From: Anoxybacillus mongoliensis
GTDB taxonomy: Bacteria; Bacillota; Bacilli; Bacillales; Anoxybacillaceae
Assembly (NCBI RefSeq): GCF_014201515.1
Contig: NZ_JACHEQ010000005.1
Span: forward strand, 107,472-171,471
Length of the DNA stretch: 64,000 nt
Direction: 5' to 3'
The notes beneath the pieces were generated by a model. It was given only the letters and a program-made list of their open reading frames with translations, had not been told where the DNA came from and searched no databases. A program made the position numbers and the translations under genes. Every line of letters begins with the position of its first letter. Positions within the stretch are counted from its first letter, which is position 1. This document shows, piece after piece, positions 35,036 through 41,799 of this stretch.

Positions 35036-36151
35036 GTGCAATTTCATACAGTTATTTTACGATACTTAGAAATGGAATTAAAATCACCATTTACGACAAG
35101 TTTTGGGACGATGAAAAAACGTCCGGTTTTATTAGTTGAAGTCATAGATCAAGATGGTGTGCACGGATGGGGAGAAGGCGTCGCGTTTTCTGCTCCGTGG
35201 TATACAGAAGAAACGATCGAGACGACGTGGCATATGCTTGAAGCATTTTTAATTCCGCTTCTTTTTCAAGCACCTGTTTATCATCCGGATGAATTGCGTG
35301 ACCGATTTTCGCTCATTCGCCGCAATTATATGGCGAAAGCAGCGCTTGAAGGGGCCGTTTGGGATGCATTTGCGAAACGCCATCATATGCCGTTGCACGT
35401 TGCGTTAGGCGGTGAAAAACAAGAAGTGGACGTGGGTGTCAGCATCGGCATTCAGCCGATAACAAATACATTAAAACGGATCGAACAGGCGCTTGCGGAA
35501 GGATACAAACGTATAAAAATAAAAATTAAGCCCGGATGGGATGTTGATGTTGTTCGAGAGATTCGTCACCATTTTCCGCATGTTCCGCTAATGGTGGATG
35601 CAAACTCCGCTTACTCGTTATGCGATATCGACCGCCTGAGAGCGCTTGATGACTATGAGTTGCTTATGATTGAACAGCCGCTTGCTGTAGATGACATCGT
35701 TGATCATGCGAAGCTACAAGCGAAATTGCAAACGCCGATTTGTTTAGATGAAAGCATTTGTTCATATGAAGATGCAAAAAGGGCGATTGAGTTAAAAAGT
35801 TGCCGCGTGATCAATATAAAAATTGGTCGAGTAGGTGGATTAATAGAGGCAAAACGCATTCATGATTTATGCCAGCAACATCGTATTCCTGTATGGTGTG
35901 GCGGCATGTTAGAAGGCGGGGTCGGACGAGCACATAGCATCGCTTTAGCGACGCTTCCGCACTTTTCTCTTCCAAGCGATACAGCGGCATCCGCAAATTA
36001 TTGGGAACGTGATTTTATCGAACCAGAAGTGACTGTCCATCGTGGGCGAATTTTCGTTCAAAAACAACATGGAATCGGCTATGCAGTCAATTTGGCCGAA
36101 GTAGAACGGCGTATCGTTCGCTCAAAAATATATAAGCGCTCGAAAGGATGA
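35036..36151 (+). CDS. menC: o-Succinylbenzoate synthase / N-acylamino-acid racemase (enolase superfamily)
   Basis: 371 residues of the MenC type 2 family. The N-terminal capping domain ([12 protein letters not shown]) precedes the barrel with the KxK catalytic lysine in [11 protein letters not shown], metal ligands Asp in LMVDANSAY, Glu in LLMIEQPL and Asp in ICLDESI, and the second catalytic lysine in [11 protein letters not shown]. MenC makes o-succinylbenzoate for menaquinone; close homologues in Geobacillus also racemise N-succinylamino acids. No other men genes are near and it follows the liv operon, so the racemase role is possible. It starts at GTG with TGGAGGGA upstream. Confidence 0.85.
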   Translation: MQFHTVILRYLEMELKSPFTTSFGTMKKRPVLLVEVIDQDGVHGWGEGVAFSAPWYTEETIETTWHMLEAFLIPLLFQAPVYHPDELRDRFSLIRRNYMAKAALEGAVWDAFAKRHHMPLHVALGGEKQEVDVGVSIGIQPITNTLKRIEQALAEGYKRIKIKIKPGWDVDVVREIRHHFPHVPLMVDANSAYSLCDIDRLRALDDYELLMIEQPLAVDDIVDHAKLQAKLQTPICLDESICSYEDAKRAIELKSCRVINIKIGRVGGLIEAKRIHDLCQQHRIPVWCGGMLEGGVGRAHSIALATLPHFSLPSDTAASANYWERDFIEPEVTVHRGRIFVQKQHGIGYAVNLAEVERRIVRSKIYKRSKG

Positions 36152-36155
36152 TCAT

Positions 36156-36668
36156 ATGTTTGACCCGACGATTTTTGATAATTTAAAAACGGTGGTAGAA
36201 GGAGCGATATATGATTTAGATATAAGCGATGAGCTTATTACAGTCGTGGATCGTTCTGACGTTGTCGACTTAGCCAAATTTACGCGCGCATATGCGCTTT
36301 CTTTTCAATTGCGGCATGCGCATGAAGTGACGTGCACCATTTCGCTTGCGATGACGCTTCAACATATTGCGAACGAACTGTTATATGAAGATGCAACGCA
36401 TGCAGGCTGTACGGTAACCGTTTCGTTTTCTTTTTTAGCGACAAACGTCGATGGAGCTGACGTAGAACAAACGTTAAAACACATTTGGGGAGAGCGCCGC
36501 ATCATTTTACAAACGTTGACGTATACATATGGACAAAATGAACGATACACGCATGAAGTGACGATTGATTTCGGACGCACGATTAACGAAAGCCATGTCG
36601 ACGACTTATTACATATGATTCCGTACATCATTCGTTCACTTGAGCAATTACAACGATATGCCACGTAA
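36156..36668 (+). CDS. Hypothetical protein, 170 residues
   Basis: I do not recognise this family. The protein is acidic, without signal peptide, membrane helix or cysteine motif, and reads like a compact alpha/beta domain: an N-terminal FDPTIFDNLKTVVEGAIYDLD, a central helix (SLAMTLQHIANELLY) and alternating beta strands (CTVTVSFSFLATNVDG, YTHEVTIDFGRTIN) with a C-terminal helix (LLHMIPYIIRSLEQLQRY). It begins 4 bases after menC with AAAGGATG upstream, so it is probably co-transcribed. Cytoplasmic. Function unknown. Confidence 0.7.
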   Translation: MFDPTIFDNLKTVVEGAIYDLDISDELITVVDRSDVVDLAKFTRAYALSFQLRHAHEVTCTISLAMTLQHIANELLYEDATHAGCTVTVSFSFLATNVDGADVEQTLKHIWGERRIILQTLTYTYGQNERYTHEVTIDFGRTINESHVDDLLHMIPYIIRSLEQLQRYAT

Positions 36669-36674
36669 AAATCA

Positions 36675-36703
36675 TTGAAGGAATCAAACATTCGAAGTAT
36701 GAT
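36675..36703 (+). promoter_or_regulatory. Sigma-A promoter of the small Cys-rich gene
   Basis: TTGAAG (36675-36680), a 17-base spacer and TATGAT (36698-36703), directly upstream of the Fur box. Confidence 0.6.
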
Positions 36704-36709
36704 AGAAAT

Positions 36710-36728
36710 GAAAATGATTATAGTTATC
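36710..36728 (+). promoter_or_regulatory. Fur box
   Basis: GAAAATGATTATAGTTATC matches the classical 19-base Fur consensus GATAATGATTATCATTATC at 16 positions. It begins 7 bases after the -10 hexamer, over the start point, so Fe-bound Fur would repress the gene. Confidence 0.7.
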
Positions 36729-36747
36729 ATACTTGGAGTGTGGCGAC

Positions 36748-36993
36748 ATGAAAAAAATGCATTTTTGCAAGAAAAATAAATTTGCAACAAAAACGTTATA
36801 TGCGTTTTTCAAACAAACGTTCAGACATGTAAAAATAAAACGAAAAGATTGCGTTGGCAAATGTAAAACATGCAAACATTGCCCGTTCGTTTTACTCGAT
36901 GGCGAAGTTGTCAAAGCGACGACGACGGATGAATTGTATGACCGCATTGCTTATGAAATAACAAAACAATGGTGGGCGTTTCGAAAAAAATAG
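36748..36993 (+). CDS. Small Cys-rich DUF1450-like protein, probably iron-regulated
   Basis: 81 residues. Five cysteines: Cys7, then Cys35, Cys39, Cys42 and Cys45 in DCVGKCKTCKHCPFVLLDGE, followed by a helix. This resembles the DUF1450/YuzB layout in which a Cys-rich turn precedes a strand PFxLVNGE, but it is not a close match. The cysteine spacing could bind an Fe-S cluster or zinc. A promoter with a Fur box lies directly upstream, which suggests a role when iron is scarce. GGAGTG precedes the ATG at 36748; a TTG at 36733 overlaps that site. Function is inferred only from regulation. Confidence 0.65.
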   Translation: MKKMHFCKKNKFATKTLYAFFKQTFRHVKIKRKDCVGKCKTCKHCPFVLLDGEVVKATTTDELYDRIAYEITKQWWAFRKK

Positions 36994-37045
36994 GAAGGAA
37001 TTTTTTTATTTTTGTTTAATTCCATGTGTGAAAGGGGGGAGAACG

Positions 37046-37480
37046 ATGTGGTCAGAAGTGAAAAACGTTTTATCTCGCATGATGTCCTCGCTCGCTTTTC
37101 ACACATGGATCGAAGGAACGACAGCGACGATGGAAGACGATAAAGTCGTTATTCATTGCACGAACCCATTACAAAAAAATTGGCTTCAAACGTTATATAC
37201 GTCTCACATCGAACAAGCGATTGAAAAAGTTTGCGGCAAACGACTGCCTATCCAGTTTGAAGCCCCTTATGAGCTGTCTGATGAACAATTTATGCGCATG
37301 TGGAACTACATGATCGCTCTCGAAAAACAAACGTGGAACCTCGAAGCGCGTGTGACTAAAGTAGAGAGGCGAATGGAAGAAATAGAAAAAGAAATGGCGC
37401 AACTACGTGAACGTACTGACTTCCTTGAACGATTACTCGCAACCGATGAACAACCCGTGCCGAAAACGTATATTCATTAA
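37046..37480 (+). CDS. Stand-alone DnaA domain-I-like protein with coiled coil
   Basis: 144 residues. Residues about 1-72 resemble the N-terminal domain I of DnaA: MWSEVKNVLSRMMSSLAFHTW followed by DDKVVIHCTNPLQKNWLQTLY and KRLPIQF aligns with the family's W..V...L....F.TW and N.F...WL...Y pattern. Residues about 88-135 form a coiled coil (ARVTKVERRMEEIEKEMAQL). DnaA domains II-IV, including the ATPase and DNA-binding parts, are absent. Domain I mediates self-association and contacts with regulators, so this protein might modulate DnaA or use the fold for another contact. AAGGGGGGAG precedes the ATG. Its role is unknown. Confidence 0.75.
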   Translation: MWSEVKNVLSRMMSSLAFHTWIEGTTATMEDDKVVIHCTNPLQKNWLQTLYTSHIEQAIEKVCGKRLPIQFEAPYELSDEQFMRMWNYMIALEKQTWNLEARVTKVERRMEEIEKEMAQLRERTDFLERLLATDEQPVPKTYIH

Positions 37481-37508
37481 AAAAGGTGTTCCAGCTAGCG
37501 GAACACCT
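37479..37508 (-). terminator. Intrinsic terminator of the Ena-like gene
   Basis: AGGTGTTCC and GGAACACCT form a perfect stem around AGCTAGC. The T run is on the minus strand, downstream of the gene at 37516-37854. Confidence 0.82.
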
Positions 37509-37515
37509 CCACTCA

Positions 37516-37854
37516 TTAACATTTTTTATAATGCACTGTCATACATAATTTTCCACAACAAAGCCCGTCATCAGTTTCTGTTTTAAGGCATTTAATTGAT
37601 ACTTTACGTAAACTATTGAATGTTTTGGAAAACGATTGTCCTTCTGTTAACGTAGCAATTAATGTATCGTTCACGCGTACCTCGACACCATCACAACTAT
37701 TTTCCACTAATACCGTTACTGTTCCAAACGGTTTAATAAGATCCCTATCTGCTTCCCAAATTGTACGATCTGTACCGTCACAACGAAACTCCCAATTTTG
37801 ACAAACTTCATCCGTTACGATTGGACGGTCTGGACAACATCCGCCACAGCTCAT
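37516..37854 (-). CDS. Endospore appendage (S-Ena-like, DUF3992) protein
   Basis: 112 residues. The N-terminus has Cys6-Cys7, ten residues, then Cys18, the CC-X10-12-C connector pattern of Ena subunits that cross-links neighbouring subunits in the fibre. Residues about 22-110 form the DUF3992 beta-sandwich: FGTVTVLVENSCDGVEVRVN, TLTEGQSFSKTFNSL and a Cys-rich end CCGKLCMTVHYKKC. No signal peptide, as expected for a protein assembled in the mother cell. AAGGAGCGG precedes the ATG. A divergent paralogous domain is encoded at 38044. The fold call is strong; assembly into a fibre here is inference. Confidence 0.8.
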   Translation of the reverse strand: MSCGGCCPDRPIVTDEVCQNWEFRCDGTDRTIWEADRDLIKPFGTVTVLVENSCDGVEVRVNDTLIATLTEGQSFSKTFNSLRKVSIKCLKTETDDGLCCGKLCMTVHYKKC

Positions 37855-38006
37855 TGTATCCGCTCCTTTTTGTTTTTTATTGAAGAATCATCTTCCCTTA
37901 TATACAATGCAAAAAATGGCAAAGTGTATAGGACGTTGCCCCTTATTTTATACCTAATTTTTGAACATTTTTTCGTTGCGTGCCTATGCACAAATATACA
38001 TACACA

Positions 38007-38015
38007 CATAGTATG
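38007..38015 (+). promoter_or_regulatory. Sigma-K-like -10 element upstream of the long Ena-like gene
   Basis: CATAGTATG nearly fits the sigma-K -10 consensus CATANNNTA, 29 bases before the start codon. A CACA about 14 bases upstream could be the -35, but the spacing is short. Confidence 0.3.
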
Positions 38016-38043
38016 ATATATCGAATGAAAAGGGGAGAGGTGG

Positions 38044-38913
38044 ATGGAAAAACATTGTATTCATGTGGAAAAAGTGTTTGATTGGGTTGCGCGTTCGGTA
38101 AAATTAACGAAAAGAGAGGCGGTGACCGAGCCGATTGTCGAACACAAGATTTGTGTTAACATTTGTGCGCCATGCGGGGAAAAAACGATCGTATGGTCAG
38201 CGGAAGAACATGTGCATGCGTTTGGAACGGTGACGGTTGTATATGAACAAGGTTGCGGACAACAAATGGACGTCTTGATTAACGGAGAAATCGCATGTTC
38301 ATTACAAGAAGGGGAATCCCGTTCATTGACGATGGCGCGTTTACGCGACGTGCATGTTGAATGTAAAGGAAATGGCACGTGCATCGGACGCGTATGCATT
38401 CAACTTCATCAACAACTCGATCGTCTTGGCGATTGTGAACATATTCGCTGCATATTGACTGATGCGTGCGGACAGCCGATTGAACCAGAACAAATTGCTT
38501 GTCATACGCTTGATGAACGACAGACCGTGCATGTCACGTTGCCAAACGGAAAACGGGTTGAATTACAAAAAGTATATGTTCTCGTCGAAACTTTTGTCGT
38601 ATTACAATGTACACAGAAAGATGGAACGGTATGGAAGACAAAGCCGATTTCATTAGCAACGGTCGAAGACGTGTTATTATGTGCTCCAGCGGGGACGAAC
38701 GTCGTCTGTGAAACGGTTGTAGCTGACTGTAAAGCGGCGCTTCTTTCGACAACGTGCCCGCAAATATTCATTTCTATTCATCTTTGTCAACATATCCAAT
38801 CGCTCGGACGTGTAAAAATTGAAATGGAAGGAACGACATGTACACCACGCGTTGAACAACAAGTAGACATATGCCCACAACATGTTCAAATACGAAGTTG
38901 TCCATTACGATAA
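38044..38913 (+). CDS. Cys-rich spore-surface protein with N-terminal DUF3992-like domain
   Basis: 289 residues with more than 25 cysteines and no signal peptide. The N-terminus CIHVEKVFDWV is a motif seen in several spore-associated Firmicutes proteins. Residues about 46-125 are homologous to the small Ena-like protein next door: KTIVWSAEEHVHAFGTVTVVYEQ, SLQEGESRSLTMARLRDV and CIGRVCIQLH. Residues about 126-289 form a second beta-rich, Cys-rich part (VHVTLPNGKRVELQKV) that I do not recognise. It may be a larger structural or anchoring partner of an Ena-type fibre. GGGGAGAGG precedes the ATG. Confidence 0.72.
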   Translation: MEKHCIHVEKVFDWVARSVKLTKREAVTEPIVEHKICVNICAPCGEKTIVWSAEEHVHAFGTVTVVYEQGCGQQMDVLINGEIACSLQEGESRSLTMARLRDVHVECKGNGTCIGRVCIQLHQQLDRLGDCEHIRCILTDACGQPIEPEQIACHTLDERQTVHVTLPNGKRVELQKVYVLVETFVVLQCTQKDGTVWKTKPISLATVEDVLLCAPAGTNVVCETVVADCKAALLSTTCPQIFISIHLCQHIQSLGRVKIEMEGTTCTPRVEQQVDICPQHVQIRSCPLR

Positions 38914-38947
38914 AGAGAGCGACGCGTGAAGCGAAGCTCTCTTATCG
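38908..38947. terminator. Bidirectional terminator between convergent spore genes
   Basis: CGATAAAGAGAGC pairs with GCTCTCTTATCG around a 15-base loop. It overlaps the stop codons of both genes. Confidence 0.72.
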
Positions 38948-39478
38948 CGTAAAGCCAAATATGCCCGAAATAAAACAACTGTTTACGACCCATGTTTCGT
39001 TTGTGGTTGTCAGACGCACAGTTCCTTTTCCGACGTCATCGACTGTAACATTTTGCACATTGTTAAATTGCCCGGTAGCTAATGTGTCGACATCTACCGT
39101 CTGTCCTTGAATACGTTGCAAAAAGCTTGTAATGGAACGTTCGCAACAATCGCACGTTTCGTCAATGGCGGGAAGAGGAATATTTTTTAGCGCATCTCCT
39201 CTCACCCCAACGACATTACAAATCGGAAAAGCGGCAGAACGTCTATTTTGTCCGCTTCCAGGAATCGTACCCGTGACGATTAAGTCATTTACGATCGTAC
39301 CGACTATAAAATTATTATTTCCTTGTCCTAGTCCTGTTTGGTCGAGTGTGGCAATATCGACTTCTTTTCCGTTTAGCTGTGCTAATACATCTTTCATTCC
39401 TTCGACACAGCATGGGCATTCATCGCGTTGTGGCGGCATTGGTTTATGACGCATTGGTGCACAACAACATTTTTTCAT
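38942..39478 (-). CDS. Cys-rich protein of two tandem repeats, probable spore-surface component
   Basis: 178 residues. An N-terminal CCC at 4-6 and a Pro-rich linker are followed by two repeats. Repeat 1 starts at CPCCVEGMKDVLAQLNGKEV and DIATL, repeat 2 at CDCCERSITSFLQRIQGQTV and DVDTL, and each ends in a hydrophobic strand with one Cys (FPICNVVGV and VNSCFISGI). No membrane helix or signal peptide. The cysteine pairs suggest disulfide cross-linking. A sigma-K-like promoter lies 22-50 bases upstream, which points to late mother-cell expression. GGAGGAAA precedes the ATG. I do not recognise a named family; spore coat or appendage attachment is inferred from context. Confidence 0.7.
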   Translation of the reverse strand: MKKCCCAPMRHKPMPPQRDECPCCVEGMKDVLAQLNGKEVDIATLDQTGLGQGNNNFIVGTIVNDLIVTGTIPGSGQNRRSAAFPICNVVGVRGDALKNIPLPAIDETCDCCERSITSFLQRIQGQTVDVDTLATGQFNNVQNVTVDDVGKGTVRLTTTNETWVVNSCFISGIFGFTR

Positions 39479-39499
39479 TTCGTTTCCTCCTCTCTACTT

Positions 39500-39528
39500 T
39501 AGCGTATGAACGAGAGAGAGGAACGGTG
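39500..39528 (-). promoter_or_regulatory. Sigma-K-type promoter
   Basis: On the minus strand CACC (39525-39528) is 16 bases from CATACGCTA (39500-39508), fitting the sigma-K consensus (-35 mACm, -10 CATANNNTA). It precedes the two-repeat Cys-rich gene. Confidence 0.6.
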
Positions 39529-39539
39529 TGGACGGGCGG

Positions 39540-40202
39540 TTACAAAAACGGATTGCGCCATTCCATAAGTAGCGCGTAGTTGCACGATTGGGCATCTTCT
39601 AAATAATTGGCGACGACTTTCACTGGCGTGCGACCGCAACGAAGTAAAAACGTAATGACAGGGTCTTTTAGTTTTCCTTTGATTACCTCATGTACATATT
39701 GTTCGGCCGTCATTTCACTCGCGTACAGATGATACCCCGGCATCCGACTGCCACCTAATAGTCGTTCAAGCTTTTGCTGGACGACAACTTCGTACATCGA
39801 CTGCATCAGCCATTTTCCTAAGCCGAGTTTTCGATATGATGGGCGGACACCGATGTCGACGACGTATAACGTATTGCCGTTTCGGTTATGGTTGCGAATA
39901 TATCCGTTATCCGTTATTTCTTCCCACGTATGATCGGCATCGCTTGGATGAAAGTTCACGATCAAACCGGTCATCGATCCGACAACTTCCCCGTCCACTT
40001 CGACACATAACGCCCCCTCTGGAAAAAGTGTGATATGATTCATAAGCTGTTCTTTATTCCACCATAATTCAGATGGGAAAGGAGGTGGAAAACTTTCTTG
40101 TTGGATGCGAATTAACGCATCAATGTCTTTTTCTTCGTAGTTACGAATGATCGCAGGAATTGGACGGTCGCCATGAAAGACGTAAAGTTGCTTTTTATAC
40201 AT
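39540..40202 (-). CDS. GNAT family N-acetyltransferase
   Basis: 220 residues with a GNAT domain at about residues 15-160: IRNYEEKDIDALIRIQQESFPPP starts the fold, and the acetyl-CoA loop reads VRPSYRKLGLGKWLMQ. The C-terminal 60 residues (AEQYVHEVIKGKLKDPVITFL) are an extension found in homologues. It would acetylate a small molecule or protein; the substrate is unknown. The gene follows the nitrilase-family gene by 11 bases and AAGGGGGAG precedes its ATG. In B. subtilis YhcX the same two domain types are fused in one protein, which supports a joint function. Confidence 0.82.
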   Translation of the reverse strand: MYKKQLYVFHGDRPIPAIIRNYEEKDIDALIRIQQESFPPPFPSELWWNKEQLMNHITLFPEGALCVEVDGEVVGSMTGLIVNFHPSDADHTWEEITDNGYIRNHNRNGNTLYVVDIGVRPSYRKLGLGKWLMQSMYEVVVQQKLERLLGGSRMPGYHLYASEMTAEQYVHEVIKGKLKDPVITFLLRCGRTPVKVVANYLEDAQSCNYALLMEWRNPFL

Positions 40203-40213
40203 CGTTCTCCCCC

Positions 40214-41071
40214 TTATGTCCAATCGGTATATAAATCCGTGCGCCGATCGCGCCATGTTGTTACCGATCCGCGTTCGCGAACGTCGTAAAGAAGCTGTAA
40301 ATCAAGATCAGCCGTAATGATCATATCGTCATTTATTTCTCCTTCCGCTAAAATGCCGCGCGGTGGAAATGGAATATCGTTCGGTGTAATGATCGCTGCT
40401 TGACCGAAGTTTGCCCGCATAAAATCGACGGTTGGCAATGAGCCGACTGTGCCTGTCGTGACGACGTACACTTGGTTTTCAATGGCGCGGGCGTGGCATG
40501 TATAGCGCACGCGATGAAACCCGTGGCGGTCATCGGTGCATGACGGGCAAAAAATGACGTCTGCGCCTTTTGCGCGCGCCATGCGCACGATTTCAGGAAA
40601 TTCGATATCATAACATGTTAAAATGGCAATCGTTCCTTTCGTTGTTGGAAAGACGCGCAATGTATCGCCGCCATGCATATTCCATTCGTTCACTTCCGTC
40701 GGCGTAATATGCAATTTCGCCTGTTCAGCAATCGTTCCGTCAGGATAAAATAAATGAGCGACATTATATAGCCGATCTCCTTTTTTCACGACATGCGTCC
40801 CGCCGATGATATGCATATTCGTCTGTTTCGCAAGCGTGGTAAATAGCGAGCGATATGCTTCTGTAAACGTCGGAAGCTCGTCAATCGTTAACGCTTCTTT
40901 CGTGTCATCGCCAATGGACATGAGCTGTGTCGTCATAAACTCAGGGAATAGGACAAATTCAGCCCCAAATTCTTGCGCTGTTTTTACATAATGTTCAACT
41001 TGTTTTGCGAACTGTTCAAACGATTGAATCGTATGTAAATGATATTGAACTGCACTGACGCGCATTTTCAA
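40214..41071 (-). CDS. Carbon-nitrogen hydrolase (nitrilase superfamily)
   Basis: 285 residues. The Glu-Lys-Cys catalytic triad is visible: Glu in LFPEFMTTQL, Lys in QAKLHITPTE and Cys in LTCYDIEFPE. These enzymes hydrolyse amide or nitrile bonds; the substrate here is not predictable. It is cytoplasmic and expressed with the GNAT gene downstream. The TTG at 41071 was chosen because AAGGTG lies 6 bases before it. An ATG at 41065 is 12 bases from that site and is the alternative; a GTG at 41080 is part of the site itself. Confidence 0.83.
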   Translation of the reverse strand: MKMRVSAVQYHLHTIQSFEQFAKQVEHYVKTAQEFGAEFVLFPEFMTTQLMSIGDDTKEALTIDELPTFTEAYRSLFTTLAKQTNMHIIGGTHVVKKGDRLYNVAHLFYPDGTIAEQAKLHITPTEVNEWNMHGGDTLRVFPTTKGTIAILTCYDIEFPEIVRMARAKGADVIFCPSCTDDRHGFHRVRYTCHARAIENQVYVVTTGTVGSLPTVDFMRANFGQAAIITPNDIPFPPRGILAEGEINDDMIITADLDLQLLYDVRERGSVTTWRDRRTDLYTDWT

Positions 41072-41200
41072 TGGAAACACCTTCTTTTTTGTCTTTTTTC
41101 ACCATTATAACGAACATTTTTTCATTTGTCTGAATGGAAGCATTGTTTGTGTAGAAAAAATGATCCATATGTTACAATAGCGCTAAAGGAGGAATGTGAG

Positions 41201-41695
41201 ATGAACATTTACGATTTTCACGTACGCACCATTCAAGGTGAAGAACAATCATTAGCGCATTATAAAGGAAACGTATTACTCATTGTCAATACAGCAAGTA
41301 AATGTGGATTGACGCCGCAATACGAACAATTGCAACAGCTATACGACAAATATAAAGATCGTGGTTTTGTTGTGCTCGGTTTCCCATGCAATCAGTTTGG
41401 AAATCAAGAGCCGGGATCGGAAGAAGAAATTTCACAATTTTGCCAATTGAATTATCATGTAACGTTTCCGATGTTTGCAAAAGTGGACGTAAACGGTCCA
41501 AACGCCCATCCGCTGTTCGTTTACTTAACTGAGCAAGCGCCAGGTGTGTTAGGAACGAAAGCGGTGAAATGGAATTTTACAAAGTTTTTAGTGGATCGAA
41601 ACGGGAAAGTGGTCGAGCGGTTTGCGCCAACCACCAAGCCGTTCGAACTAGAACAACATATTGAACAATTGCTCAGTGAAACCGTCTCTGAATGA
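41201..41695 (+). CDS. Glutathione peroxidase family thiol peroxidase
   Basis: 164 residues, like B. subtilis BsaA. Catalytic Cys35 is in [10 protein letters not shown], the resolving Cys region reads [13 protein letters not shown], and the Trp/Asn of the active site are in [10 protein letters not shown]. It has Cys in place of selenocysteine and should reduce peroxides with thioredoxin or another thiol rather than glutathione, as known for bacterial members. It is cytoplasmic. AAAGGAGGA precedes the ATG at 41201. It is monocistronic with a terminator overlapping the stop. Confidence 0.92.
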   Translation: MNIYDFHVRTIQGEEQSLAHYKGNVLLIVNTASKCGLTPQYEQLQQLYDKYKDRGFVVLGFPCNQFGNQEPGSEEEISQFCQLNYHVTFPMFAKVDVNGPNAHPLFVYLTEQAPGVLGTKAVKWNFTKFLVDRNGKVVERFAPTTKPFELEQHIEQLLSETVSE

Positions 41696-41712
41696 AAAGA
41701 GGCGGTTTTTTT
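41680..41712 (+). terminator. Intrinsic terminator of the peroxidase gene
   Basis: ACCGTCTC and GAGGCGGT pair with one G-T around the stop codon, followed by seven T. Confidence 0.8.
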
Positions 41713-41735
41713 GTTGGGCGTAATGGATATGTCTA

Positions 41736-41763
41736 TACGAAATTTTTTTTAGTGCATATGTTG
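41736..41763 (+). promoter_or_regulatory. Sigma-K-like promoter of cotS
   Basis: TACG (41736-41739), 15 bases, then CATATGTTG (41755-41763), close to the sigma-K consensus. CotS is a late coat protein in B. subtilis, which fits. Confidence 0.4.
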
Positions 41764-41799
41764 AGATAGTAGGGATTTATGTCAAATAGGAGGGGTTAT

